From assembly GCA_964523735.1 (NCBI GenBank), contig CAZFYZ010000004.1:1-64000 (forward strand): 64,000 nt of DNA. Direction: 5' to 3'. The notes beneath the pieces were generated by a model. It saw only the letters and a program-made list of their open reading frames with translations. It did no database searches and was not told the DNA's origin. The stretch's first letter is position 1; the number at the start of each line of letters is the position of its first letter. Origin of the DNA: CAZFYZ01 sp964523735 (lineage in GTDB: Bacteria; Armatimonadota; UBA5829). The translations under genes and the position numbers were made by a program. This document shows positions 1 through 7,734 of this stretch, in pieces.

Positions 1-94
1 ACAGGCATAGAAGCCATTGACAGGCAAGACGGTATCTCACTGCGTTCGAAATGACTGTGGGCAAGAGTGAGCTGTTACAAATCACGGATTCGAG

Positions 95-123
95 TTGACC
101 TTCGTGCCGCATTGCACTAAACT
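95..123 (+). promoter_or_regulatory. Sigma70-like promoter for the ATP-grasp gene
   Basis: TTGACC (95-100) and TAAACT (118-123) are separated by exactly 17 bases. The predicted transcription start, about 7 bases after the -10 box, falls at about 130, next to the ATG at 132, so the mRNA may be leaderless. No Shine-Dalgarno sequence precedes the ATG, which fits. The rest of 1-131 shows nothing else I can name, apart from a short phrase (CTCACTGCGTTCG, about 37-49) that recurs near 49153. Confidence 0.5.
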
Positions 124-131
124 GGCACTGT

Positions 132-1595
132 ATGCTCACCCACCGTGTTTTGCACAAAGCTGCGGGTGGGTATACGTCAAGGCAGAGGTTGTTATCCTTG
201 GGTCTGGTGACGGAGACTGATATCTGCGGAAGAGTGCGGGAACGGATCCGGCAAGCCGGCATATGGCGTGTGCCGGGTTCCAGCCAGGAAGGCGAGCGCG
301 CCCACCTGATCAGCCCCGAACCTTTCGAACTGCCTCGGGCGCTTGTGGATGAGCTGGAGAACCTGGGCTCAGCGCTGCTCTCGTTCTACAAAGCCGTCAA
401 CTCCCTCTACCTGCGAGACGGCCCTGACTGGGCAAGAGACTACCTCGACATAGGCAAGCCTGAAGAACTCCTCCGGCATGCGCGGATGAACTACCAGAAG
501 CATGCGCTCCCTGGCATCATTCGCCCGGACATTATACTGACCGATGATGGCCCCGTGATCACCGAACTCGACAGTGTGCCCGGCGGCTTCGGTCATCTGG
601 ACTGCTTGAGCGCTGCCTACGAAAACGCCGGTTTCGACCTGATAGGGAGCGAGCGCGGAGTGTCTGAAGGTTTCGCCGAAATGATCAGACGCGCCTCCGG
701 CCGTAACCAACCCGTCTGCGCGATCGTCGTATCCGATGAGTCCGTTGATTATCTGCCTGAGATGGAGTATCTGTCGCGCGAACTGCGGGCATCGGGACTG
801 GAAGCCTACGCCGTCCGCCCCAAAGAACTCCAATTCACGGAGGAAGGTCTCTTCATAGATCCCGAGGGCGAGGGGCTGCGCATTGATGTTCTTCACAGGT
901 TCTTCGAGCTATTCGACCTGCTGAACATTCCCAAGTCGGAGCTGATCTCCTACGCCGCCAGAAAGCGTCTGGTCACAGTCACGCCACCTTACAAGCATTT
1001 CCTGGAGGAGAAGCTGATGATGGCGCTGCTGCACAGCCGCCTGCTGGATGACTACTGGCACAAGGCTATAGGCGAGGAGGACTATTCTCGTCTGAAGCGA
1101 ACTGTCTCGGAAACCGCCATCCTGGACAACCGTCCTGTTCCGCCTCACGCCGAGATATCGGGTTTCCGATGGAAGGGCAGGCCTCTGCGGGACTGGCGGG
1201 ATCTTGAATCAGGAACCCAGAAGGAGCGCAGGCTGGTGATCAAACCCTCAGGCTTCTCGCCGCTCGCCTGGGGCAGCAGGGGGGTAAAGATCGGCCACGA
1301 TATGAGCCAGGAGGAGTGGGCCAACGCGGTCGGACAGGCGATTGCGAGCTTCGACACATCTCCGTGGGTGATCCAGCCGTTCCGTGAGGGTGCAATCCAT
1401 AGGGTAAAGTACCATGACGAGTCCGCGGGCGAGATCAAAGAAATGGACGCCCGGGTGCGCCTTTGTCCGTATTACTTCGTCATTGGCGACGAGGCCAGGC
1501 TGGGTGGGGTCCTCGCCACAGCGTGCTCCAAGGAGAAGAAACTGATTCACGGCATGTCTGACGCAGTTATGATGCCGTGTCGCATTGCAGGATAG
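132..1595 (+). CDS. Circularly permuted ATP-grasp ligase-like protein
   Basis: 487 aa, soluble, no signal peptide. It resembles the circularly permuted ATP-grasp group (glutathionylspermidine-synthase-like and related peptide ligases). Residues 131-152 carry an RPDIILTDDG...ITELDS-PGG segment. Residues 369-385 carry VIKPSGF...GSRGV, which fits an ATP-binding Lys and glycine-rich loop. The C-terminus (about 440-480) has VRLCPYYFV, LGGV and IHG, typical of the family. ATP-grasp enzymes join a carboxylate to an amine or thiol through an acyl phosphate; the substrates here are unknown. The gene ends 5 bases before a KamA-type aminomutase gene, so the pair is almost certainly one operon, and the aminomutase product (a beta-amino acid) is a natural candidate substrate. 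The ATG at 132 has no Shine-Dalgarno site; initiation may be leaderless. Confidence 0.7.
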   Translation: MLTHRVLHKAAGGYTSRQRLLSLGLVTETDICGRVRERIRQAGIWRVPGSSQEGERAHLISPEPFELPRALVDELENLGSALLSFYKAVNSLYLRDGPDWARDYLDIGKPEELLRHARMNYQKHALPGIIRPDIILTDDGPVITELDSVPGGFGHLDCLSAAYENAGFDLIGSERGVSEGFAEMIRRASGRNQPVCAIVVSDESVDYLPEMEYLSRELRASGLEAYAVRPKELQFTEEGLFIDPEGEGLRIDVLHRFFELFDLLNIPKSELISYAARKRLVTVTPPYKHFLEEKLMMALLHSRLLDDYWHKAIGEEDYSRLKRTVSETAILDNRPVPPHAEISGFRWKGRPLRDWRDLESGTQKERRLVIKPSGFSPLAWGSRGVKIGHDMSQEEWANAVGQAIASFDTSPWVIQPFREGAIHRVKYHDESAGEIKEMDARVRLCPYYFVIGDEARLGGVLATACSKEKKLIHGMSDAVMMPCRIAG

Positions 1596-1600
1596 GCAAT

Positions 1601-2527
1601 ATGATCCAGAAGACTTCGGAACACATAGAGTCTCTGATGGTCTGCGAACACGCTATTCGCAGGCAATTCGAGTTGAGCGCCGATGAGATCGGGCAAGAGG
1701 CAATCGGCGACCCTGATCCACTCAGGGAGATGGAGCACGAGGTCGCCCCAGGCCTTATCAACAAGTATGGCAATCGCGTACTGTGCCTGCTGACCTCCGA
1801 GTGCGCCGCCTACTGCCGCTTCTGCACACGCAGGAGGCTGATGACCGACTCGGACCCCGTGATCGCGACACGCAGCGAGATCGATAAGTGGGTCAGCTAT
1901 CTGCGGGATCACCCCGAGGTCCGGGAAGTCATCATCTCCGGCGGAGACCCATTTACCGTAGGTGATTGTCTCTTCGAGTACACGCTCGACGAGATCTCAG
2001 CAGTAGAGACGATCAAAGTGATCCGGATCGGTACTCGTGCGCCCGTGAGCGACCCTTGTCTGGTGACTCAGCGTAAGCTCGATGCCATAGCCCGTGTCAG
2101 CCAGCCTGTCTACGTTGGAATCCACTTTGAGCATCCGGCGGAGATTACCCGCGGGACCACCTGTTGCTGCAAGAGACTCGCGGCCGCGGGAGCGATACTC
2201 TACAGCCAATCTGTCTTCCTCAGGGGCGTGAATGACGACTACCAGACCCTCTACGATCTGTTCACCGGGCTCTTTGAGATCGGCGTGAGGCCCTACTACA
2301 TCTACCGCTGCGACCCTATCCCAGGCGCCGGACATTTCCAGGCGGACCCGGCAACAGAGCGCCACATCATGACCCAACTGAGGCGGACACTATCGGGGCT
2401 TGCGTTCCCGACATATGTGATCGACGCCCCCGACGGCAGTGGCAAGATCCCTGTCCCGTTGGAGTTCTGGGATAGCGACACGAGCCATTACACGGACTTC
2501 GACGGCAGGCGCCACGACCATTTCTAG
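1601..2527 (+). CDS. KamA-family radical SAM aminomutase (lysine 2,3-aminomutase-like)
   Basis: 308 aa. A radical SAM cluster motif C-x3-C-x2-C lies at C68, C72 and C75 (SECAAYCRFC). The lysine that holds PLP in lysine 2,3-aminomutase is at about K282 in DAPDGSGK. From memory of the Clostridium enzyme, the two Asp that contact the substrate side chain align with CDPIPGAGHF and with the D of DAPDG, which favours lysine over glutamate. The protein is about 100 residues shorter than clostridial KamA and lacks its C-terminal extension, closer in size to EpmB. A GTG at 1577 would overlap the upstream gene; the ATG at 1601 has GGATAGG in front and is preferred. It probably converts an alpha- to a beta-amino acid used by the adjacent ATP-grasp enzyme. 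No efp or epmA homologue is nearby, so EF-P modification has no local support. Confidence 0.82.
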   Translation: MIQKTSEHIESLMVCEHAIRRQFELSADEIGQEAIGDPDPLREMEHEVAPGLINKYGNRVLCLLTSECAAYCRFCTRRRLMTDSDPVIATRSEIDKWVSYLRDHPEVREVIISGGDPFTVGDCLFEYTLDEISAVETIKVIRIGTRAPVSDPCLVTQRKLDAIARVSQPVYVGIHFEHPAEITRGTTCCCKRLAAAGAILYSQSVFLRGVNDDYQTLYDLFTGLFEIGVRPYYIYRCDPIPGAGHFQADPATERHIMTQLRRTLSGLAFPTYVIDAPDGSGKIPVPLEFWDSDTSHYTDFDGRRHDHF

Positions 2528-2550
2528 GCTTTGCCGGCTATGGCAGAATG

Positions 2551-3405
2551 CTACGCCCTGCCCGCGCAGCCGAGGTCATTCATCCACCGCGCTACCAGCT
2601 CTCTCATGGATACCTTGGCTTCGAGAAGCACCTGGGCGTAGTAGGCGTTCCCGTTTCTTCTTGCGACGCCTTCGCGGATGGCCTCAAGGAAGACTCGGCT
2701 GATCTCGCTGGCAACGTTAACCTTGGTTATCCCGATCTCTATCGCGCGCTGAAGCTGGTCTGGCGGCGTGCCTGATCCGCCATGCAGGACCAGTGGCACA
2801 TCGACCAGGTATTTGATGGCTTGCAGGCGATCAAAATCCAGAACGGGCCGCTGTTTGTAGATGCCATGAGCATTGCCGATGGACACAGCAAGCGCGTCTA
2901 CTCCGGTACGCTCCACAAACTCAGCCGCCTTTGACGGCTCGGTTAGCGAGGCCTCGTGGCCGCCCTCAAAGGTGATATCGTCGGCCCTGCCCAGCCCCCC
3001 GATTTCCCCCTCGACCGTAACGCCGAGCGGCCGCGCCATATCCACCACGGCCTTTGTGAGCCGAACATTCTCCTCGAACTCGTGCTGAGAAGCATCCATC
3101 ATAACCGACGGAAAGCCGGCCTCAAGGCATTCCTTTACCATCTCCACGCGACCCGCGTGGTCAAGATGCAAACAGACTGGCAGGTCAACAGACTCAGCGA
3201 CGGATCTTGCGATATCTGCAAGCATGCGCGCGCCCAGGACATTCAGTTCAAGCGGCCCAGTGATGAACATGATGGGCGATCTCACGTCAGTGGCAGCCTC
3301 GGCGATAGCCTTGGCGGCTTCAGCACCAGAGTAGTTGAAGGCGCCGACTGCATAGTGATCGCTCTTTGCAGCCTGCAGCATAGACTTTAGGTTAACGAGC
3401 TCCAA
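2551..3405 (-). CDS. fba: Class II fructose-bisphosphate aldolase family protein
   Basis: 284 aa. Class II (zinc) aldolases cleave fructose 1,6-bisphosphate or tagatose 1,6-bisphosphate to DHAP and glyceraldehyde 3-phosphate. Family signatures are clear: an N-terminal AVGAFN, CLHLDHA (catalytic Asp and first zinc His), VEGEIG, GNAHG and VLHGGSG (the other zinc His residues), then NVASEI. The start is taken as the TTG at 3405 because a strong GGGAGGGG site lies just upstream; further upstream in-frame codons encode no family sequence. FbaA, GatY and KbaY are hard to separate by eye, so the exact sugar phosphate is unsettled. With the PPi-dependent phosphofructokinase at 33.7 kb it would complete the upper Embden-Meyerhof steps. 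Confidence 0.9.
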   Translation of the reverse strand: MELVNLKSMLQAAKSDHYAVGAFNYSGAEAAKAIAEAATDVRSPIMFITGPLELNVLGARMLADIARSVAESVDLPVCLHLDHAGRVEMVKECLEAGFPSVMMDASQHEFEENVRLTKAVVDMARPLGVTVEGEIGGLGRADDITFEGGHEASLTEPSKAAEFVERTGVDALAVSIGNAHGIYKQRPVLDFDRLQAIKYLVDVPLVLHGGSGTPPDQLQRAIEIGITKVNVASEISRVFLEAIREGVARRNGNAYYAQVLLEAKVSMRELVARWMNDLGCAGRA

Positions 3406-3472
3406 TATACCCCTCCCAGCTCGACAGTTTCGCACTGACAGCTTACACACGAAGCTGCAAGCCTCCTGCCGG

Positions 3473-3501
3473 TTGCCCCTAAGGACTCTTCCGGGTAGAA
3501 T
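3473..3501 (+). promoter_or_regulatory. Promoter for the glutaredoxin-like gene
   Basis: TTGCCC (3473-3478), 17 bases, TAGAAT (3496-3501). The start codon at 3524 and its GGAGG site follow at normal distance. It lies in the 118-base space between the divergent aldolase and glutaredoxin genes. Confidence 0.5.
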
Positions 3502-3523
3502 AGGCATCAAGCGGAGGTGAACA

Positions 3524-3763
3524 ATGCTCAAGCTCTATCAGCTGGATACCTGCCCTTATTGCGCAAGAGTCCGTGCGAAGCTGGCCGACCTTGGACTCAC
3601 CTATATCAACGTCAACGTCCCGCGCAGCAAGCTCGAGCGGCACGAGCTGATGGAGGTTTCGGGGCAAGCGGGGGTCCCCACACTCGTGACGGAGGATGGG
3701 CAGGTTATAGCCGACGACGACGATGCCATAGTTGATTACCTCAACGAGCACTATGGCAAGTAG
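3524..3763 (+). CDS. Glutaredoxin-like thiol-disulfide protein
   Basis: 79 aa, the size of a single glutaredoxin domain. The active-site C10-P-Y-C13 is the classical glutaredoxin motif, and GVPTLV further on is the cis-Pro loop of the thioredoxin fold. The C-terminal DYLNEHYG resembles the N-terminal domain of glutathione S-transferases, so it belongs to the glutaredoxin/GST-N group. It reduces protein disulfides or mixed disulfides in the cytoplasm. A GGAGG site lies 6-7 bases before the ATG. Confidence 0.85.
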   Translation: MLKLYQLDTCPYCARVRAKLADLGLTYINVNVPRSKLERHELMEVSGQAGVPTLVTEDGQVIADDDDAIVDYLNEHYGK

Positions 3764-3872
3764 TCCCCGCAGTCGATAATCATTAGTAGGCCCGCCAGGA
3801 GATTCTGCCCGGGCGGCGAATAGATGGTTACGTCCGGCTGTCGCTGGCCGGCTACCCACACGGAGGACCTGG

Positions 3873-4697
3873 ATGAAACGCCTGATACCACTAGCTCTTG
3901 TCTTGCTGTTCATGGCCGCCTGCGCGGCGCAGGCCGAGTCCGTCAAGCTCGTCCACAAGTTCAAGAGCGGTGAATCGGATAACTACAAGATATCTATCGT
4001 GCTCTTCGTTAGTGCACCCGCTCTGTCCAGGTCAGTTGATGGGACCATAGACATGACCATGTGCCAAAGAACGCTTGAGGTGATGCCGGATGGCTCTGCC
4101 AGGGTCAGACGTTCCTACAGCGTTGACAAGGTATCAGGCACCGGCCTCAACAGCAACGATCTTGGGATTCCAAAGCAGTTCATTCTTGCTATGACTGTAG
4201 ATCCTCACGGCGGGATTTCGCAGGTTCAGGGCCTGGAGATGTTGGCCAACAAAGACGGCCAGACCACTGCTGATAGTAGTCTATACACCACAATCATGGG
4301 CTTTGACGCGATACTGCCGGCTGAGGCCGTGGAGGTCAACAGCATATGGAAGCGAAGTGCTACTGTCCCAATGCTCGGCGTCGAAATGGCGATTACGGGG
4401 AAGGTGCTGTCAGTCGGCGGGCGGCTTTGGTCGCAGGATACAGTGAAGATCGGCCAGGACTTCAGCATAAACTCCAAGTTGGGTAGTCTCCTGCAAACTC
4501 GCTTTGGGGCACCGGCCGGCTCGACCGGGACAAGCGCAACCCAGGGAAACACGGAGCTAGAGTATGCGCCTGCCATCGGCAAACTGCTGAGAGGGCAAGC
4601 CAATCTGGTCGAGAACATCTCTGTGAGTGTACCATCATCCACCGATGAGATCGAGGTGGAGATGAGGTCCTCCATTACCATCACTCGCTTCAAGTAG
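3873..4697 (+). CDS. Exported protein, paralogue 1 of a tandem pair
   Basis: 274 aa with an N-terminal signal peptide (MKRLIPLALVLLFMAACAAQA). The cysteine in MAACAA could also fit a lipobox, so it is either secreted or lipid-anchored. The mature part is predicted beta-rich and is homologous to the next gene: RTLEV-PDGSARVR-SY, VKIGQDF and a final R(F)K are shared. The overall look (an opening KF-SGESDNYK and internal QRTLEV) recalls DUF6263-type proteins, but I cannot confirm this. It lacks the methionine enrichment of its paralogue. CGGAGG precedes the ATG. Function unknown. Confidence 0.75.
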   Translation: MKRLIPLALVLLFMAACAAQAESVKLVHKFKSGESDNYKISIVLFVSAPALSRSVDGTIDMTMCQRTLEVMPDGSARVRRSYSVDKVSGTGLNSNDLGIPKQFILAMTVDPHGGISQVQGLEMLANKDGQTTADSSLYTTIMGFDAILPAEAVEVNSIWKRSATVPMLGVEMAITGKVLSVGGRLWSQDTVKIGQDFSINSKLGSLLQTRFGAPAGSTGTSATQGNTELEYAPAIGKLLRGQANLVENISVSVPSSTDEIEVEMRSSITITRFK

Positions 4698-4867
4698 AAC
4701 GTCAGCAACTCACGAAACCACGGACGCATCTTTGGTGACCTGTGCTGTGACAACCTGCCCGACCACACTACCGCGGCAGGGCGTCTCAGCCCATAATTAG
4801 TAGTGCCCGAACCCGCCACAAAGGGCTAAAGTATTCGCCAAAAGGTCTTGTGATCAGGAGGATTCCT

Positions 4868-5740
4868 ATGAAACGCGCGATCGCACTCGCGGTTGTGGTT
4901 ATGTCACTGGTTGCCTGCGCGGCGCAGGCCGAGCCCGTCAAGCTCGCTTACAAGTTCACCAAGAATGAGGTGGACAAGTACAAGCTATCGATGAACATGA
5001 CCATGAATATGCCGGGGCTTCCCGACGGCAAACCGCTCAACATGAACATGGACATGACTCTGCGCCAGCGGACGCTGGAGGTTTTCCCCGATGGTTCCGC
5101 CCGCGTGAGAGCGTCATACGCCTTTGATCGTGTGACTGGCCCGGGCATGGACAATGCAAAGGCAAAGATGCCTCAGCAGACAACCGTGGTGATGACCATG
5201 GGACCTGACGGCAGAGTCTCGAATATAGAAGGCCTGGACAAGCTGATGGCCGGCGCCGGAATCCCCGGCATGGACATGGGCCAGCTCAGCAACATGATGG
5301 GCATGAACGCTATGTTTCCCGAGAATCCCGTCGATACGGGCTACACTTGGAGCCAGAGTATCCCAGTCCCATTTATGGGAACCGACGCTACGATCAACTC
5401 CAGCGTGATCAGCGTCGGCGAGAAGATCTGGTCCATTCCGACGGTGAAGATCGGCCAGGACTTCGCAATGACCGGTGATATAGGCAAGATGATGCAGTCG
5501 ATCAGCAGCAGCATCGGCGGCAGCGGCTCGAATCAGCAGATGCTCTCCAGCGTCACCGGCAACGTGGCGATGAACGGCAAGATGGAGTTCGACTTTGCAA
5601 ACTCGATAGGCAAAATACTCAAGGGCAAGGGCGATATGGCCGGCACCGTGAGCATGCACATACCGGGATCCTCCGGCAGCGCCGGCATGGACATGACGAT
5701 GCAGATGAACATGCGCATCAGCATGAGCCGGTTCAAGTAG
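4868..5740 (+). CDS. Methionine-rich exported protein, paralogue 2 of a tandem pair
   Basis: 290 aa with a signal peptide ending near CAAQA. Compared with the upstream paralogue it is strikingly rich in Met (MNMTMNM, MNMDMT, GMDMTMQMNM), with Met in alternating patterns that would place side chains on one face of beta-strands. Clustered Met can bind Cu(I) or Ag(I), but there are no accompanying His or Cys clusters and the role is unproven. The ATG at 4868 follows an AGGAGG site; an in-frame ATG at 4850 lacks one. Downstream, an inverted repeat at 5758-5796 separates it from the hydrolase gene. Confidence 0.78.
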   Translation: MKRAIALAVVVMSLVACAAQAEPVKLAYKFTKNEVDKYKLSMNMTMNMPGLPDGKPLNMNMDMTLRQRTLEVFPDGSARVRASYAFDRVTGPGMDNAKAKMPQQTTVVMTMGPDGRVSNIEGLDKLMAGAGIPGMDMGQLSNMMGMNAMFPENPVDTGYTWSQSIPVPFMGTDATINSSVISVGEKIWSIPTVKIGQDFAMTGDIGKMMQSISSSIGGSGSNQQMLSSVTGNVAMNGKMEFDFANSIGKILKGKGDMAGTVSMHIPGSSGSAGMDMTMQMNMRISMSRFK

Positions 5741-5757
5741 ACTCTTACGTGTAGCAT

Positions 5758-5796
5758 CCTCCCCAGCCGGGAAGACTTGGTACACCGCTGGGGAGG
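5758..5796 (+). promoter_or_regulatory. Inverted repeat covering the Shine-Dalgarno site of the next gene
   Basis: CCTCCCCAGC (5758-5767) and GCTGGGGAGG (5787-5796) form a perfect 10-bp stem with a 19-base loop. The right arm contains the GGGGAGG ribosome-binding site of the hydrolase gene (ATG 5802), so the folded RNA would hide it. There is no T-run, so it is not a typical intrinsic terminator. Confidence 0.55.
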
Positions 5797-5801
5797 GTAC
5801 T

Positions 5802-6554
5802 ATGACCAACCTCGTTCTTATCTTAGCACTGCTCGTTTTGGTCTCCGCTACGCAGGCCGAGACCATACTGGAGAAAGACATCCACTATGGGCCTGAGGGG
5901 CATTACCACGGCTTCCTGGCCCGACCTTCTGGTGAGGGACCGTTCCCCGGGTTAGTGGTTATCCACGAATGGTGGGGCCTCAACGATAACATCCGCAATG
6001 AGGCCAGGAAGCTCGCTCGTGCAGGCTATGTTGCTCTGGCTGTTGACCTCTTCGACAAGACCACGAGCGATCCCAAAGTCGCCGCCCAGATGGTACAGGG
6101 TCTGGATCAGAAAGCAGCCACAGCGAAACTGCTCGCCGCAACCGCTTATCTGAGGCTCCAGACGATTGTGGACGCCGAGCGTGTCGGCAGTATGGGGTGG
6201 TGCTTTGGGGGCGCACAGTCGCTCAACTTAGCAGTGAATGATCCGATGCTCGCTGCCGCAGTCATCTACTACGGTCGGCTGGTGACCGACCCAGCACAGT
6301 TGGCTCGCGTTCGGGCCCCGATATTGGGCATCTTCGGTGAGGCGGACGATTCCATTCCTCTCGATCAGGTCCGAGCATTTGACAGGGCGCTTACCGAAGC
6401 CAAGGTCGTTCACGAGATCCACACCTACCCAGGCGCCGGGCACGCATTCGCCAACCCATCCGGCGGCTCACGCTACAAGGCGGATGCTGCCAAAGACGCT
6501 TGGACCAAGACGATGGTATTCCTCAGGAAGCATCTCGGCAGGGCTCGCCGCTAG
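5802..6554 (+). CDS. Dienelactone hydrolase family protein, exported
   Basis: 250 aa alpha/beta hydrolase. An N-terminal hydrophobic signal (residues 1-19, ending TQAE) suggests export, unlike classical cytoplasmic dienelactone hydrolase. The catalytic triad is readable: Cys134 in GWCFGG, an Asp at 182/183 in GEADDSIP and His214 in GAGHAF. HEWWGLN (55-61) is the typical oxyanion-region motif. It probably cleaves an ester or lactone of unknown structure outside the cytoplasmic membrane. The stop codon overlaps the stop of the convergent dehydrogenase gene within a CTAG, so both genes end on the same bases. Confidence 0.88.
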   Translation: MTNLVLILALLVLVSATQAETILEKDIHYGPEGHYHGFLARPSGEGPFPGLVVIHEWWGLNDNIRNEARKLARAGYVALAVDLFDKTTSDPKVAAQMVQGLDQKAATAKLLAATAYLRLQTIVDAERVGSMGWCFGGAQSLNLAVNDPMLAAAVIYYGRLVTDPAQLARVRAPILGIFGEADDSIPLDQVRAFDRALTEAKVVHEIHTYPGAGHAFANPSGGSRYKADAAKDAWTKTMVFLRKHLGRARR

Positions 6555-7576
6555 ACCTTGATCTGGACTCGACTGCCCTCCTGCGCGCTTTGAATGGCGC
6601 CGAAGACCATTGCGAGGCTCTTGATGTTGTCCGTGCAGGTAGTCTCGGGTGTTTCGCCTGAGCGTACGCATCGGACGAAGTCGAGGATCAGGCCCGCATG
6701 CCCGCCGGACTTGTCCGTCTCCGGCACAGGCACCTCTACGTCGGCTCGCTCTCGGAAGAAGCCTTCCGAGCCTGTGATAGCCTGCGCGCGGAGCTCGTCG
6801 GCTCCGTCCCACGTGACGCTGCCTGTCTCGCCGATGCAACGCCACGAGCTTTCCCAGGTGGTGTTCAGCCCCTCGGCGCACCAGCTGCCTCGATACACGA
6901 ACACCAGGCCGTTGCTCATCTCGAAGAGACAGACTGCGGACGCGTCGTGGTCATACCAACTCCCCTTCGGGTTCCATTCTTTGCAGTAGACGGCAACAGG
7001 GTCCGCGCCGGAGATGAACCGTGCCTGGTCGAATGTATGAATGGCCATGTCCAGAATCAGAGGATGTCGCATATGATCTCTGAACCCGCCGAAGTGCGCG
7101 CCAATGTAGAAGTCGCTGTTGAGAGTCGTCAGTTCGCCGATCTTGCCTGAGTCCAGTAACGCCCGCAGCGCCCGGATGCGACCATCGTAGCGGCGGTTCT
7201 GCATGACCGCATGAAGTCTGCCGGACTTCTGTGCCGCTTCGACCATACGGCGCCCGTTCTCCATCGAGTCCGCAAGCGGCTTCTCGCTGAGCACGTGGCA
7301 GCCATGCTTGAGAGCCGTCAGCGTGACATCGACGTGTGCCTCGGGCACAGTGCAATCGAACACGATGTCGGGCCTTGCCGCCTTCAGCATACTCTCCAGG
7401 TCAGTGTCGACCTGTGCGCTCTCCAGCCCATACTCTTCCCTGCGAGCCGCGGCCGCGTCCTCATCTATATCCACCAGACCGACGATCTCCAGCCCGTCAG
7501 CCTTCGGCACAGCACCCAACCACAAGGCGCTTATGCCTCCACAACCAACCAGAACCGCTCTAAGTCTATCCGCCAT
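6551..7576 (-). CDS. Gfo/Idh/MocA family NAD(P)-dependent oxidoreductase
   Basis: 341 aa. An N-terminal Rossmann domain opens with AVLVGCGGISALW (a GxGxxA-like nucleotide loop), followed by SEKPLA with the family's catalytic Lys. The C-terminal domain (HPLILDMAIHTFDQARF) carries the typical D-x3-H substrate-side motif. Members oxidise or reduce sugars, inositols or sugar amines. The ATG at 7576 has GGAGG upstream (GCGGAGGAAAGAC). A divergent sugar porter gene starts 158 bases away, suggesting joint use in sugar or polyol catabolism, though the substrate cannot be read from sequence. Confidence 0.9.
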   Translation of the reverse strand: MADRLRAVLVGCGGISALWLGAVPKADGLEIVGLVDIDEDAAAARREEYGLESAQVDTDLESMLKAARPDIVFDCTVPEAHVDVTLTALKHGCHVLSEKPLADSMENGRRMVEAAQKSGRLHAVMQNRRYDGRIRALRALLDSGKIGELTTLNSDFYIGAHFGGFRDHMRHPLILDMAIHTFDQARFISGADPVAVYCKEWNPKGSWYDHDASAVCLFEMSNGLVFVYRGSWCAEGLNTTWESSWRCIGETGSVTWDGADELRAQAITGSEGFFRERADVEVPVPETDKSGGHAGLILDFVRCVRSGETPETTCTDNIKSLAMVFGAIQSAQEGSRVQIKV

Positions 7577-7688
7577 GTCTTTCCTCCGCCTCGCATGATA
7601 CCACGTGCCCGGGAACATTCCGTGCCAAATAGAGAGGAGAGTGCCTATGTAGCGCGCTAAGTTAGCATGGGGTGCCGTACTACTCCTG

Positions 7689-7717
7689 TTGGATGCGAAT
7701 CCAGCATGCATTAAGTT
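7689..7717 (+). promoter_or_regulatory. Promoter for the sugar porter gene
   Basis: TTGGAT (7689-7694), 17 bases, TAAGTT (7712-7717), followed by GAAGGAA and the ATG at 7735. Both boxes are imperfect. Confidence 0.35.
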
Positions 7718-7734
7718 AGAGAAGGAATCCTGAA

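Noticed and set aside
7577..7734. Operator for joint control of the dehydrogenase and sugar porter
   Set aside because: No convincing inverted repeat between the divergent genes; only a TGGTATCAT extended -10 possibility on the minus strand.
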